A stretch of 37,439 nucleotides of DNA from Micavibrio sp. (GCA_030824805.1 JAPJRC010000016.1:1-37439); one strand, 5' to 3'. Positions 18,144-26,803 are shown, counted from the stretch's first letter. Program-made: numbers and translations. The notes: generated from the letters alone by a model not told the origin.

Positions 18144-18528
18144 CTTGCGCTCTCCGTATACAAGAAAAATCCGTTACAAAAATTCTCAGAAAAATCACCC
18201 GTTGATTCACGCGTATTTGGAATTATGAATTCTGCCGGGCTGTGGATAGATGCCACTTTTTGGACGCAAGAACAATAGTTTTTAACGAAAATTTAACCTT
18301 CTATTCGAACCGGATTATTAAGTTAAATCTAATACATACGGAAATCCGCCATTTTTTATGGTAATTTTGAAAAAGACGCTTTTATATTAGCAACTGCCCC
18401 ATTGTGGAAAGCGGCGAACTCACGTATTTTTCTTTGATAAATCTAGGGCCTCCCGTCTTGTCAGGCCGCTTTTTATGTACTAGCAGTTGTGTCCGTTTTA
18501 TACCCACATCCAAAAATAATCGGGGAAG
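18144..18528. promoter_or_regulatory. Divergent promoter region between exoprotein and transporter genes
   Basis: A 385-bp A/T-rich gap, the only stretch above 300 bp without a gene. It must hold promoters for both divergent genes. No confident -35/-10 pair was chosen. At 18447-18474 a GGCCT/AGGCC stem with an 11-base loop is followed by GCTTTTT, a terminator-like or attenuator-like structure in the transporter leader. No small open frame with a recognisable product was seen. Confidence 0.5.
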
Positions 18529-18534
18529 ATGATT

Positions 18535-20265
18535 ATGAGAGCCAAGGGTTCGTTTCATAAATTTGTTTTTGCAGGACTGGCTGCGTCCGCTCTTGTCATG
18601 GCGAGCGCAGCGTACGCGCAGGTTGAACAGCAAACAGGTGTTGCCGACCCGTCGCGCGCAGGCGAGGAATTGCGCCAGCCGGATCTGACACCGCAAGTCG
18701 AGCCGGATGTCCGTGTCAATCAGGCACAGCCGGTACAGGCACCATCCGGCGCAGAGAAAATCAATTTCACGCTGAACGGCATCACGTTCGAAGGCGTAAG
18801 CGTATACAGCGACGCGGAACTGAAATCCGTGTTTGCGGATTCGATCGGTCAGACAATCAGCCTTGCCGATCTCTACACGATCGCCAACAAGCTCACGCTG
18901 AAATACCGCAACGATGGATATATCCTGACACAGGTTGTCGTACCACCGCAGGAAATCGATGGCGGCGTGCCGCGCCTCCGCATTGTCGAAGGATATGTGG
19001 ACAGAGTGACGATCAGCCGCGCCGACCCTTCCGCGCCGATCAACATGGATCTGATCAACACCTATGCAAGACAGATCAACCAGAGCGGCGGCCCTTTGAA
19101 CGCTCGTTCGCTCGAGCGCGAACTGCTGCTCATCAATGATTTGCCGGGCGTCACGGCCCGCTCGGTTCTCAGCCCGTCGCCAACGAAAACCGGCGCTGCC
19201 GACATGACCATCATTCTGGACTACGATCCGGTGGACGGTTTGGTCAGCGTTGACAATTATGGCTCGCGCTATCTTGGCCCGTTGCAAGTCGGCGCGGCAG
19301 CAACGTTGAATTCCATGCTCGGCATGAACGAAGCTATTTCCGCCCAGTTTGTTACCGCACCGGAAGACTGGTATGAGCTTGCTTACGGGTCTGTAGGATA
19401 TGCGCAACCTGTCGGCCCATACGGCACGAAAGTGCACTTCAACGCCAACGTCACGGACACGGATCCGGGCTTTGATCTGGCGCAGTTCGATGTTGAGGGC
19501 CGTTCCTATCTTTTGAATGTCGGCGCTACGCATCCATTCATCCGTACCCGTACGACCAATCTTACGGGCCGTCTGAACTTCGACTGGCGCCGTGTGAAGA
19601 GCGAGAACAATATCGAAGAAACGCGCCGCGACCGTATCAGCATCGTTCGTCTGGGCGGTCGCTATGAGTTCATCGACACGGTGATTGGCGCAGCTGCCAA
19701 CACGTTCGACCTCGAGCTTTCAAAAGGCGTTAACATCTTCGGCGCATCCGAAGAAGGCGACGACAATTTGACCCGCGCCGATGCAGACCCGCAGGCAACG
19801 AAACTCGAAGCCGAGATTCAGCGTTTGCAGCGCGTAACCGGCAGCGTTAACCTGCTTTTGGCCGCACGCGGACAGATTGCCAGCAACGCGCTGCTTTCTT
19901 CCGAAGAGTTTGGCGTCGGCGGCATAAATTCCGGCCGTGGTTACGACCCTTCCGAAGTGGTTGGCGACCACGGTATTTCCGGTAAGGTCGAATTGCAGTG
20001 GAAAGAGCCTGTAAAGTTTGAGCAGAATTTCGTCGAATCCTACCAGGTCTACGGTTTCTATGATGTGGGCCGCGTGTGGAACGAAGATCCGACCACGTCT
20101 TCACAGAAACGCGATTCCGTGGCTTCGGTCGGTGCCGGTCTGCGCTTTGAGTTGCCGTACGAGGTCGATGGTGGCGTAGCGGTTGCTTTCCCGCTCACGC
20201 GCGAAGTCGCCACCAAGGATGACCGCGATCCGAAATACTATTTCAACCTGAGCAAGCGCTTCTAA
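18535..20265 (+). CDS. Two-partner secretion outer-membrane transporter (TpsB, FhaC/ShlB family)
   Basis: 576 residues from ATG 18535, which has GGGGAAG six bases upstream; the in-frame ATG at 18529 touches that site and is less likely. A signal peptide ends ASAAYA (about 28). Next come a POTRA_2-type domain (NFTLNGITFEGVSVYSDAEL, about 75-150, with ANKLTLKYRNDGYILTQVVV) and the ShlB POTRA (about 150-225). A 16-strand-type barrel follows, containing GGINSGRGYDPSEV near 465, the loop-6 RGY signature, and ending FNLSKRF with the terminal aromatic of outer-membrane barrels. It should export the divergently encoded exoprotein. TPS genes are more often co-transcribed than divergent. Confidence 0.94.
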   Translation: MRAKGSFHKFVFAGLAASALVMASAAYAQVEQQTGVADPSRAGEELRQPDLTPQVEPDVRVNQAQPVQAPSGAEKINFTLNGITFEGVSVYSDAELKSVFADSIGQTISLADLYTIANKLTLKYRNDGYILTQVVVPPQEIDGGVPRLRIVEGYVDRVTISRADPSAPINMDLINTYARQINQSGGPLNARSLERELLLINDLPGVTARSVLSPSPTKTGAADMTIILDYDPVDGLVSVDNYGSRYLGPLQVGAAATLNSMLGMNEAISAQFVTAPEDWYELAYGSVGYAQPVGPYGTKVHFNANVTDTDPGFDLAQFDVEGRSYLLNVGATHPFIRTRTTNLTGRLNFDWRRVKSENNIEETRRDRISIVRLGGRYEFIDTVIGAAANTFDLELSKGVNIFGASEEGDDNLTRADADPQATKLEAEIQRLQRVTGSVNLLLAARGQIASNALLSSEEFGVGGINSGRGYDPSEVVGDHGISGKVELQWKEPVKFEQNFVESYQVYGFYDVGRVWNEDPTTSSQKRDSVASVGAGLRFELPYEVDGGVAVAFPLTREVATKDDRDPKYYFNLSKRF

Positions 20266-20286
20266 AAGCACTGCATAGATGGAATT

Positions 20287-20316
20287 AAAAACGGCGGTCT
20301 ATTGATCGCCGTTTTT
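20287..20316. terminator. Bidirectional terminator shared by transporter and O-antigen ligase genes
   Basis: AAAAACGGCG and CGCCGTTTTT form the outer stem, extended by GTC/GAT to a 13-bp stem with a TATT loop. It ends the plus-strand transporter gene. On the minus strand it overlaps the last codons of the ligase gene, whose stop is at 20299-20301. Confidence 0.9.
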
Positions 20317-21585
20317 GTTTTCAGGACTATGAAAGCCCGCAAGCCTGCTTGCGATTATACCGAGGCCATAAAGGGTGAATATCATGCCGATAAGCCATGT
20401 CTGCCAGAGGCCATATGCGATGCTCAGCACCCCCAGAAGCACAACATAGAAAGCAATATTGTATTTCTGCATGAGAGGGGGCATGGCTTCGAGCTTGCGG
20501 AAAACATAAGAGACATACGCCATAACCAGTGCCATCCCGATTATGCCGAATTCCACCCATATCTGCAGAGCGGCATTGTGCGGGTGCAGGACCTGGTCCG
20601 TTCTCATGCGCGGCATGATGTAACCCGCGCGCAGTTCACGCGTCGATTCCATGCCGTGCCCATAAAAGGGTGATTGCATTATCTGTTCGGACATAAATGT
20701 CCAGACTTCTATGCGGTGTGGAATGCTGGCTTCGGCGAGGAAGCCTTCTTCGGCATTTTCCATTTCAGGAGGAAGGATGCTCTTCATAAAAGGCGCGAAC
20801 AAGGGGGCGCACAACATTGCTGTCAGTGACAGCCACAGGATTAGATACCGCGCTTTTTTTCTGTGCGCGGGATAGAAGAGCATCGGCAATGCAAGAACAG
20901 CCGCGATGAAGGCGGTCTGGCTGTTGCTTGTGGCCAAAAGGGCAAACAGGGCTGCACCCAGCAACGCGCTCAAGAGAGTTTTTGTACGTTTGCTATGGTT
21001 TCCGGTCCATAGCATCAGGAGCACAGGAAAGCACAAAAGGACAAGAAACACCGAACTGCGGTTGAATATGAATGCGCTTTTAATAGGTTGCGGCCATTCG
21101 TAGCGCAATTCGCTTTCGATGCCTAAAACATGCCTTGTGATCTGGAAGAGCGTTGCATATTCGTAAGCTATGAAACCCGCCGCCACGGCGCACACAACAA
21201 CCAATGCAACAATCAGTTTTTCTTGATGCGATACCCGGTCAAACGCCCGCGCAAAGGTAAGTGTAATAAGGCCAGCCAAAAATATGCCGCCGACCTTTGA
21301 AGCCTTTTCCAGCGTGAATGAAGGATCGGGTGCCCATAGGGAGCTTGCCGCCGCGAGCGCAAGAAAACCCGCAAAAAACAAAACGAATTTTAAATCAGGT
21401 AAAGGTACGCGGCGATTGACGATGTAAAGATAGACCAGTCCACACAAGGATACTGACGAAGGGAGAAAAGTCAGCGCACGCGGAACGGCAAGGCATAAAG
21501 CAATGGCGATAAAATAAAGCGCCAGAAATAAAAAACCGGCACGTGGGGTAAAAGCCGGGATGGGGGCGGTGTCTTGCGAAATCAT
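20299..21585 (-). CDS. O-antigen ligase / Wzy-like polytopic membrane protein
   Basis: 428 residues from ATG 21585 (AGGCAAATC just upstream); the frame extends to a TTG at 21606. About ten or more hydrophobic helices are visible. The large periplasmic loop contains SIPHRIEVWTFMSEQIMQSPFYGHGMES, and HPHNAALQIWVEFGIIG carries the His typical of the Wzy_C/WaaL family. The family transfers O-antigen or related glycans from an undecaprenyl carrier to lipid A-core or, in some members, to proteins; which applies here is not decidable. It is the last gene of a likely three-gene minus-strand unit with the small IETAAG protein and the entericidin-like gene. Confidence 0.85.
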   Translation of the reverse strand: MISQDTAPIPAFTPRAGFLFLALYFIAIALCLAVPRALTFLPSSVSLCGLVYLYIVNRRVPLPDLKFVLFFAGFLALAAASSLWAPDPSFTLEKASKVGGIFLAGLITLTFARAFDRVSHQEKLIVALVVVCAVAAGFIAYEYATLFQITRHVLGIESELRYEWPQPIKSAFIFNRSSVFLVLLCFPVLLMLWTGNHSKRTKTLLSALLGAALFALLATSNSQTAFIAAVLALPMLFYPAHRKKARYLILWLSLTAMLCAPLFAPFMKSILPPEMENAEEGFLAEASIPHRIEVWTFMSEQIMQSPFYGHGMESTRELRAGYIMPRMRTDQVLHPHNAALQIWVEFGIIGMALVMAYVSYVFRKLEAMPPLMQKYNIAFYVVLLGVLSIAYGLWQTWLIGMIFTLYGLGIIASRLAGFHSPENKNGDQ

Positions 21586-21646
21586 GATTTGCCTATGCAG
21601 CCCCAACTCGGGACTGCACGCAAGTGTTAAACGACATTAAAACCGA

Positions 21647-21979
21647 TTAATTGGCCTGTTCTACTATGGCAGGTGCGGCAACGACAGGTGCGGCAGGCGC
21701 ATCGTCTTCCAGAGCCTTGGGCGCTTCGTTGGTAAATCCGCCCGTGAAAGTATCGTTTGGATCAAAGGCCGTTGCGCCTGCTGCCGTTTCTATGGCGTTC
21801 AGGTTTTCGGCGGTAAAGTTTTCTTCTGCTGCGACGGCGACCGTATCGGCAGGCGCTTCAGCATTCCGGGCCATAACATCGTTTGCGGCGTCTGAAACAC
21901 CATCAGTCATGAATTGCGTGCCTATCGCCACAACGGAAAGAGCGACCACACCCATGCAAACAAAGATAAAACGCAGCAT
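21647..21979 (-). CDS. Small exported or membrane-anchored protein with IETAAG motif
   Basis: 110 residues from ATG 21979, which has AAGGAG seven bases upstream; the ATG at 21985 nearly touches that site. Residues 1-20 form one hydrophobic segment (signal or anchor). The remainder is acidic and Ala-rich with a Pro/Ala tail. T-A-E-N-L-N-A-I-E-T-A-A-G-A (DNA 21773-21814) matches the repeated C-terminal motif of the exoprotein encoded 3.5 kb away. I do not recognise the family. It lies between the entericidin-like and ligase genes, 36 bp and about 60 bp away, so co-transcription is likely. A periplasmic role linked to the two-partner system is a hypothesis only. Confidence 0.75.
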   Translation of the reverse strand: MLRFIFVCMGVVALSVVAIGTQFMTDGVSDAANDVMARNAEAPADTVAVAAEENFTAENLNAIETAAGATAFDPNDTFTGGFTNEAPKALEDDAPAAPVVAAPAIVEQAN

Positions 21980-22015
21980 TTTCATTCTCCTTATGCGGGG
22001 TGGAGCGGCGCTCGT

Positions 22016-22144
22016 TTAGAACGTGTCCTGCATCCACTGGCCCATATTTTCCATGTCACGCCCTGCACCGTTGGCTGTATTGGAGCATGCGGACAACAGT
22101 CCGATTACCATAATTAAAGAAAGGGAGGCAAGTAGTTTTTGCAT
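22016..22144 (-). CDS. Entericidin A/B-like small lipoprotein
   Basis: A 42-residue protein: a short hydrophobic signal, the lipobox LLSAC (Cys20), then SNTANGAGRDMENMGQWM. This is the standard entericidin layout (Cys-N-T-x-x-G-x-G-x-D). Entericidins are small cell-envelope lipoproteins; E. coli EcnA/EcnB were described as an antidote/toxin pair, but in Alphaproteobacteria the role is unclear and usually only one copy occurs. Only one copy is visible here. It precedes the small IETAAG protein gene by 36 bp on the same strand. Confidence 0.85.
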   Translation of the reverse strand: MQKLLASLSLIMVIGLLSACSNTANGAGRDMENMGQWMQDTF

Positions 22145-22211
22145 AATCGTTAATTTCTCGCAAAATCAGGTATCTAACAGCCGCGAGTTTAAACCGATTT
22201 GTCCAAGCTGC

Positions 22212-22240
22212 AAATAGAAACGGGGGCAAATGCCCCCGCG
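22212..22240 (-). terminator. Intrinsic terminator of the GAF-GGDEF gene
   Basis: CGGGGGCA-AA-TGCCCCCG (22221-22238) is followed on the minus strand by a T-rich tract (TTTCTATTTG). It lies about 25 bp past the stop of the GAF-GGDEF gene. Confidence 0.8.
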
Positions 22241-22264
22241 TCTCTCTGAAATATGCTTTAAAAA

Positions 22265-23308
22265 TTATGCCGCCGTTTTGTAGACGACGGTTTTGTTTCG
22301 TCCGCTTTTTTTCGCTTCCGTCAGCGCGCTGTCCGCCTGCTCCAACAGATCGGTCATGCTCGCATCTTCACTGGGCACCATTGCGGACGCCCCGATACTG
22401 AGCGTTGTCGGTATAATGCCTTTATCTGTTTCGATCTCGCACAGCAGCGTTTCACGATGAAGCCTGTCTACGGTTTCGGCAAGTCTGTCCGCTGGACAAT
22501 TGGGGAGAACCATCAAAAATTCTCCGCCTTCCAAACGTCCCACCGCGTCTTCGTACCGCAGCGAAGACAATAGAAGTTGCGAAAGCTGGCGCAGAACCTC
22601 ATCGCCTGTTTCAAAACCATATTTTTCATTGAGCAATTTCAAGTGATCAACATCTGCCGCGATAACGGTAAGAGGCGTTTTGTTGCGAAGGGATGTCGCC
22701 CATTCGCGCTGTAATATATCCATGATTCCCGCGCGGTTGGGCAGGCGCGTAAGATTGTCGATGCGCGTGTTGCGTTCGGCAGTGGTCAGGCGTGTGCTCA
22801 TGCTTTCCACCTGCGCCGTCAGCGCATCGAGCCGGATTTCAGATTCCAGAATACCGGCCAAATCACGCAAGATCTGCATTTCCCTTGGCATAAGCTGTCT
22901 GGGTTTTTTGTCGATGGCGCACAGGGCGCCGATGCGCTCACCCGTAGGGGCATGCACAGGGCATCCCGCATAGAAAACGATATTGGGCGCACCGGTTACC
23001 AGCGGATTGTTGGCAAAGCGCTGGTCCATGCGTGCATCGTTCACGACGAGCGTGCGTTCACCTTGAATAGTATGTACGCAAAATGATTGTTCCAGAGGAA
23101 GGTTCTCGATATTTGCGCCCTGAATGGATTTGGTCCACTGCCGGCTTTCATCGATAAGGTTGAAAGCTGCTATCGGCACTGAGAGCATGTTCTGCACAAG
23201 CCGGGTCACGCGCTCGAAACGGTTGTCCAAAGCTGTGTCCAGCAAGTTCATGTTAAGCAAAGCCGCAAGCCGTTTTGCTTCTTCTTCGAAAATCGGTTCA
23301 TCTTGCAT
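22265..23308 (-). CDS. GAF-GGDEF protein with degenerate active site
   Basis: 347 residues from ATG 23308, which has AAGGA seven bases upstream; the frame extends to an ATG at 23338. An N-terminal GAF sensor domain (about 20-165; SFCVHTI, NIVFYAGCPV, GALCAIDKKPR) joins through a short helix to a GGDEF domain (about 185-345; IDNLTRLPNR). The signature reads GRL-EGGEF where R-x-GGDEF is expected: the first Gly is Glu and the metal-binding Asp is Gly. Diguanylate cyclase activity is therefore doubtful; a c-di-GMP or GTP sensing or scaffold role is possible. It is a soluble protein, transcribed alone, with its own terminator. Confidence 0.88.
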   Translation of the reverse strand: MQDEPIFEEEAKRLAALLNMNLLDTALDNRFERVTRLVQNMLSVPIAAFNLIDESRQWTKSIQGANIENLPLEQSFCVHTIQGERTLVVNDARMDQRFANNPLVTGAPNIVFYAGCPVHAPTGERIGALCAIDKKPRQLMPREMQILRDLAGILESEIRLDALTAQVESMSTRLTTAERNTRIDNLTRLPNRAGIMDILQREWATSLRNKTPLTVIAADVDHLKLLNEKYGFETGDEVLRQLSQLLLSSLRYEDAVGRLEGGEFLMVLPNCPADRLAETVDRLHRETLLCEIETDKGIIPTTLSIGASAMVPSEDASMTDLLEQADSALTEAKKSGRNKTVVYKTAA

Positions 23309-23473
23309 GGGCGATCCTTGGATGATTCTTTTTTCCATTTTGAACCATTCTGGTTTCCAAGACGTTAAAGCAAGCGAGCTTGTATGCTAACGGTATGATA
23401 AATAGACATATTTTTCGTGTAAAAATCGTGTTAGAAATACAGGCGCATTACCTGTTTAGCGAAGGATTGCTGT

Positions 23474-24643
23474 TTGAAAGAATTTATCACCTTGATGGCA
23501 TCGTTGATGTCGATAGTTGCGATCTCCATCGATGCAATGATGCCGGCTTTGGGCATCATGGGCGAAGACCTGCGGGTGGCTTTCCCCAACCAGGTTCAGT
23601 TCATCATCGGTTTTATCTTTATGGGCATGACAATCGGGCAGCTTTTCTTTGGTCCGTTGTCCGATGCGATAGGGCGGCGCAAGGTTTTGTTCGCGGGCCT
23701 TGGCATCTATGCGATCGGAAGCGTTATCTGCTTCCTTGCCCAGGATATCGATACGCTTCTTTTCGGCCGCATCGTCCAGGGGCTGGGCGTAAGTGCGCCC
23801 TATGTTACGGCGGTGGCCATCGTGCGCGACAAATTTTCCGGACGCGACATGGCGCGCATCATGTCGATCGTCATGGTGATCTTTATTCTGGTCCCCGCCA
23901 TCGCGCCGGCGCTGGGGCAGGGGATTCTCCATCTCTATACGTGGCGCGCCTTGTTCGTGCTTTACATCATTCTGGCAGTCTTGCTCGGGCTTTGGGCCTA
24001 TTTCCGCCTTCCCGAGACTCTGCACGCCGAAGATAAAATCCCGTTTAGCCCGAAAGCAATTTTCCATGGTCTTGGCATTGTGGTCAAAACGCGCGTTACG
24101 ATCTGCTATACGATTGCGATGGGTATCTGTTTCGGCAGCTTCCTCGGCTACCTCAATTCCTGCCAGCAAATCTTTATGGAGAAGTTCGCTGTCGGCCAGA
24201 TGTTTGCCGTGTATTTCGGCGCGCTGGCACTGACGTTGGGTGCGGCCTCGCTGATGAACTCGCGCATTGTACAAAAATACGGCATGCAGAAGATTTGCGA
24301 GCGTTCGACACTGGCGATCATCATATCGTCTGCAATATTTCTTGCCATCAACTATATGGTCGACATCGAATTATGGATGTTCCTGGGCTTTGCTGCGACG
24401 ATCTTCTTTGCCTTCGGCCTGATGTTCGGCAACCTGAACGCCATAGCGATGGAGCCCATGGGGCATATCGCCGGTGTGGCGGCGGCTGTCACAGGCGCGA
24501 TGTCTTCGGCCATGTCGATGACGATTGGTGCAACCATCGGCCAGCTTTACGACGGCACTTTGATCCCGCTGGTGACGGGGTTTGTCGCGCTCAACATTCT
24601 GACGTTTTTGTTTATGAAACTGGCCGGTCGCCATAGGGGATAA
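23474..24643 (+). CDS. MFS transporter, Bcr/CflA drug-efflux type
   Basis: 389 residues with a TTG start at 23474, preceded by GAAGGA seven bases upstream. Twelve hydrophobic helices are visible. The Bcr/CflA marks are present: ISIDAMMPALGIMGEDL in helix 1, GQLFFGPLSDAIGRRKVLFAG as the loop 2-3 MFS motif, and GRIVQGLGVSAPYVTAVAIVRD in helices 4-5. These are proton-driven exporters of drugs or small metabolites in the inner membrane; the substrate is not predictable. The gene is convergent with the tRNA, whose 3' end lies one base past the stop. Confidence 0.9.
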   Translation: MKEFITLMASLMSIVAISIDAMMPALGIMGEDLRVAFPNQVQFIIGFIFMGMTIGQLFFGPLSDAIGRRKVLFAGLGIYAIGSVICFLAQDIDTLLFGRIVQGLGVSAPYVTAVAIVRDKFSGRDMARIMSIVMVIFILVPAIAPALGQGILHLYTWRALFVLYIILAVLLGLWAYFRLPETLHAEDKIPFSPKAIFHGLGIVVKTRVTICYTIAMGICFGSFLGYLNSCQQIFMEKFAVGQMFAVYFGALALTLGAASLMNSRIVQKYGMQKICERSTLAIIISSAIFLAINYMVDIELWMFLGFAATIFFAFGLMFGNLNAIAMEPMGHIAGVAAAVTGAMSSAMSMTIGATIGQLYDGTLIPLVTGFVALNILTFLFMKLAGRHRG

Positions 24644-24644
24644 A

Positions 24645-24720
<76 letters not shown>

Positions 24721-24778
24721 ACACGAGGAATGTAATCTGGTAGCGGGGAAAATAGGCAAGTCTCCCCACATTATCAAG

Positions 24779-24812
24779 TAAAAAAACGGCCCCTTCATGC
24801 AAGGAGCCGTTT
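24779..24812 (-). terminator. Intrinsic terminator of mscL
   Basis: ACGGCcCCTT and AAGGaGCCGT pair around CATGC with one internal mismatch. The minus strand then continues into a run of seven Ts. It lies about 30 bp past the mscL stop. Confidence 0.88.
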
Positions 24813-24842
24813 GGCCATTAAAAACAGACGAAATCCCTACAA

Positions 24843-25259
24843 CTATTTGTTTTTCAAAAGATCGCGGATTTCCGTAAGAAGAACAATGTCAGCCGGTGGC
24901 GGCACATCGCCTTTGGGTTCCGCCTCGGCTTTTTTCTTCAGGCGGTTCACATTTTTCACCAAAATGAAGACCACGAAGGAGACGATCAGGAAGTTGATGG
25001 CCACATTGATGAACTGGCCGTAGGAGACAACCGGAGCGCCAGCGTCTTTTGCGGCTTTGAGAGTGGCATAACTCTCTCCATTCAGCGAAATGAAGTAATC
25101 TTTGAAGTCGATACCGGCCATGAGTGCACCGATGAGCGGCATGACCAGATCGCCAACCACCGAATTGACGACCGCGGTGAAGGCCGTACCGATGATGATA
25201 CCCACTGCGAGGTCAATCACATTCCCGCGTGCGATAAATTCTTTGAATTCCTTGATCAT
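24843..25259 (-). CDS. mscL: Large-conductance mechanosensitive channel MscL
   Basis: 138 residues, the normal MscL length. The N-terminal helix and first membrane span (KEFIARGNVIDLAVGIIIGTAFTAVV, quoted here only in part: GNVIDLAVGIIIG) carry the conserved pore-lining Gly/Ala pattern. A periplasmic loop follows, then the second span (about 88-110) and a charged C-terminal bundle (NRLKKKAEAEPKGD...LLTEIRDLLKN). It is a pentameric channel that opens under membrane tension to release solutes in osmotic downshock. It is transcribed alone with its own terminator. Confidence 0.96.
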   Translation of the reverse strand: MIKEFKEFIARGNVIDLAVGIIIGTAFTAVVNSVVGDLVMPLIGALMAGIDFKDYFISLNGESYATLKAAKDAGAPVVSYGQFINVAINFLIVSFVVFILVKNVNRLKKKAEAEPKGDVPPPADIVLLTEIRDLLKNK

Positions 25260-25333
25260 GCAATGCTCCTGACAAATTGAATATGCCAGTGAACCTAGAG
25301 GCTGGCATCGGAACGGTCAAGACGGAAAGGCAA

Positions 25334-26803
25334 TTAATAATAGAGGCTTGCGCCGCCTGTATGCTTGTCCCAGATCATTTTTTTGCGGTAGATCGTGGAC
25401 GGGGAGATCTCGAGGAGCGCCGCCGCTTTGGGAATATTCCCCTCGCACAGGGCTATGGCCTGCTCGATGGCGTTACGCTCCACCTTCCATAGCGGGGAAA
25501 CATCATCGGGCGCCTCTGCGGCGGCAATGGATAAAGTGGGTATGGTATTTGCTGCTTTGGATTGCTGCTCGTCCGGCACGGCGGGTTCACGCAGCATGGC
25601 CGGTAACATTGGCGCAGTGACAAACCTGCCTTCGTGCAGAACGACGATTCCGCGCACGATATTTTGCAATTGACGCACATTGCCCGGCCATGAAAAGGCT
25701 GTCAGAACATTTTCAGCATCCTGCGCGAAAGACCGGAAGGACTTGCCTTCCTCGCGCGCATAGAGACGAAGATAGTGGTCTGCAAGGTCAATGACATCGC
25801 TCCGCCGGTTGCGTAGCGGCGGCATGTGGATCGGAATGACATGCAGCCTGTAATAAAGATCCTGCCGCAGGTTGCCGCTGCGGATTTCCTCCAGCGGATC
25901 GCGGTTTGTCGCGCAAATGATACGTACATTCGCTTTTTCCGTGCGGTTGCCGCCCACTTTGCGATAGCTCAGATTTTGCAAAAAGCGCAGCAATTTCGTC
26001 TGCATTTCTGGCGCCATTTCCGCGATTTCATCAAGAAACAACGTTCCGCCGTTGGCTTGGGAAACAGCGCCTTCGCGATCGGCAACAGCGCCTGTAAAGG
26101 CACCCTTTACATGTCCGAACAATTCGGATTCGAGAAGTTCACGCGGTATAGCGGCACAATTGATCGCAATGAAAGGCTCTGAGGTGCGTTTTGAAAAACG
26201 GTGTATCGCTTCCGCGCAAACTTCCTTGCCGGTCCCGGATTCGCCTGTGATAAAAACCGTGGCGTTCGATTTTGCGGCGTTTTCGATGATGTCGTAAACA
26301 AGCTGCATGGGCGGCGAGATGCCGATAAAACCGCCGAAGCCAGAGCGTGGCGGTGCGGATTTACCGGCTTCGGCCGGCACATCGGCCAGAAGCGATTCCG
26401 TAAGGCTGAGATCGGCTTTTGTTGCCAGGCCCGCCGCTTCGAGAGAACGGCGAACGCTTTCGATAAGTTTATCGATGGAAAAAGGTTTGACGAGAAAATC
26501 CGCGGCACCAAGACGCATGGCTTCCACGGCCATGTGGATGGAGCCGTGGCCTGTGATGACTATAACAGGAGCATTGAAAGAAAGATTGCGCAGACGCTCG
26601 AGAATTTCCAGGCCATCCATGTCCGGCAGCTTTACGTCCAGTATCAGCAGATCCGGCGCAAAAGCATCGGTGTCCAAAACTTCGAACAGTCCGGCCCCCG
26701 TGTGCACACAGGTTACCTGAAATCCTTCCTGTTCCAGCGTGTCGGCATAAAGTTCGGCCAACGCTTTGGTGTCATCGACCAATAGGATATGCCCGTGATC
26801 CAT
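25334..26803 (-). CDS. NtrC-family sigma-54-dependent response regulator
   Basis: 489 residues from ATG 26803; the frame extends to a GTG at 26836. The receiver domain (about 3-125) has DD near 10-11, the phospho-acceptor Asp56 in LLILDVKLPD, and the switch Lys in LVKPFS. The AAA+ domain (about 165-400) has Walker A GESGTGKE, the sigma-54-contacting GAFTGA loop, Walker B GGTLFLDEI and the arginine-finger region. A Fis-type helix-turn-helix ends the protein (IPKAAALLEISPSTIYRKK). It activates sigma-54 promoters when phosphorylated. No histidine kinase gene is adjacent, so it is an orphan regulator with unknown targets. Confidence 0.94.
   Translation of the reverse strand: MDHGHILLVDDTKALAELYADTLEQEGFQVTCVHTGAGLFEVLDTDAFAPDLLILDVKLPDMDGLEILERLRNLSFNAPVIVITGHGSIHMAVEAMRLGAADFLVKPFSIDKLIESVRRSLEAAGLATKADLSLTESLLADVPAEAGKSAPPRSGFGGFIGISPPMQLVYDIIENAAKSNATVFITGESGTGKEVCAEAIHRFSKRTSEPFIAINCAAIPRELLESELFGHVKGAFTGAVADREGAVSQANGGTLFLDEIAEMAPEMQTKLLRFLQNLSYRKVGGNRTEKANVRIICATNRDPLEEIRSGNLRQDLYYRLHVIPIHMPPLRNRRSDVIDLADHYLRLYAREEGKSFRSFAQDAENVLTAFSWPGNVRQLQNIVRGIVVLHEGRFVTAPMLPAMLREPAVPDEQQSKAANTIPTLSIAAAEAPDDVSPLWKVERNAIEQAIALCEGNIPKAAALLEISPSTIYRKKMIWDKHTGGASLYY

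Noticed and set aside
23456..24274. 272-codon minus-strand open frame
   Set aside because: It is antisense to a complete twelve-helix MFS transporter gene with a proper start site.
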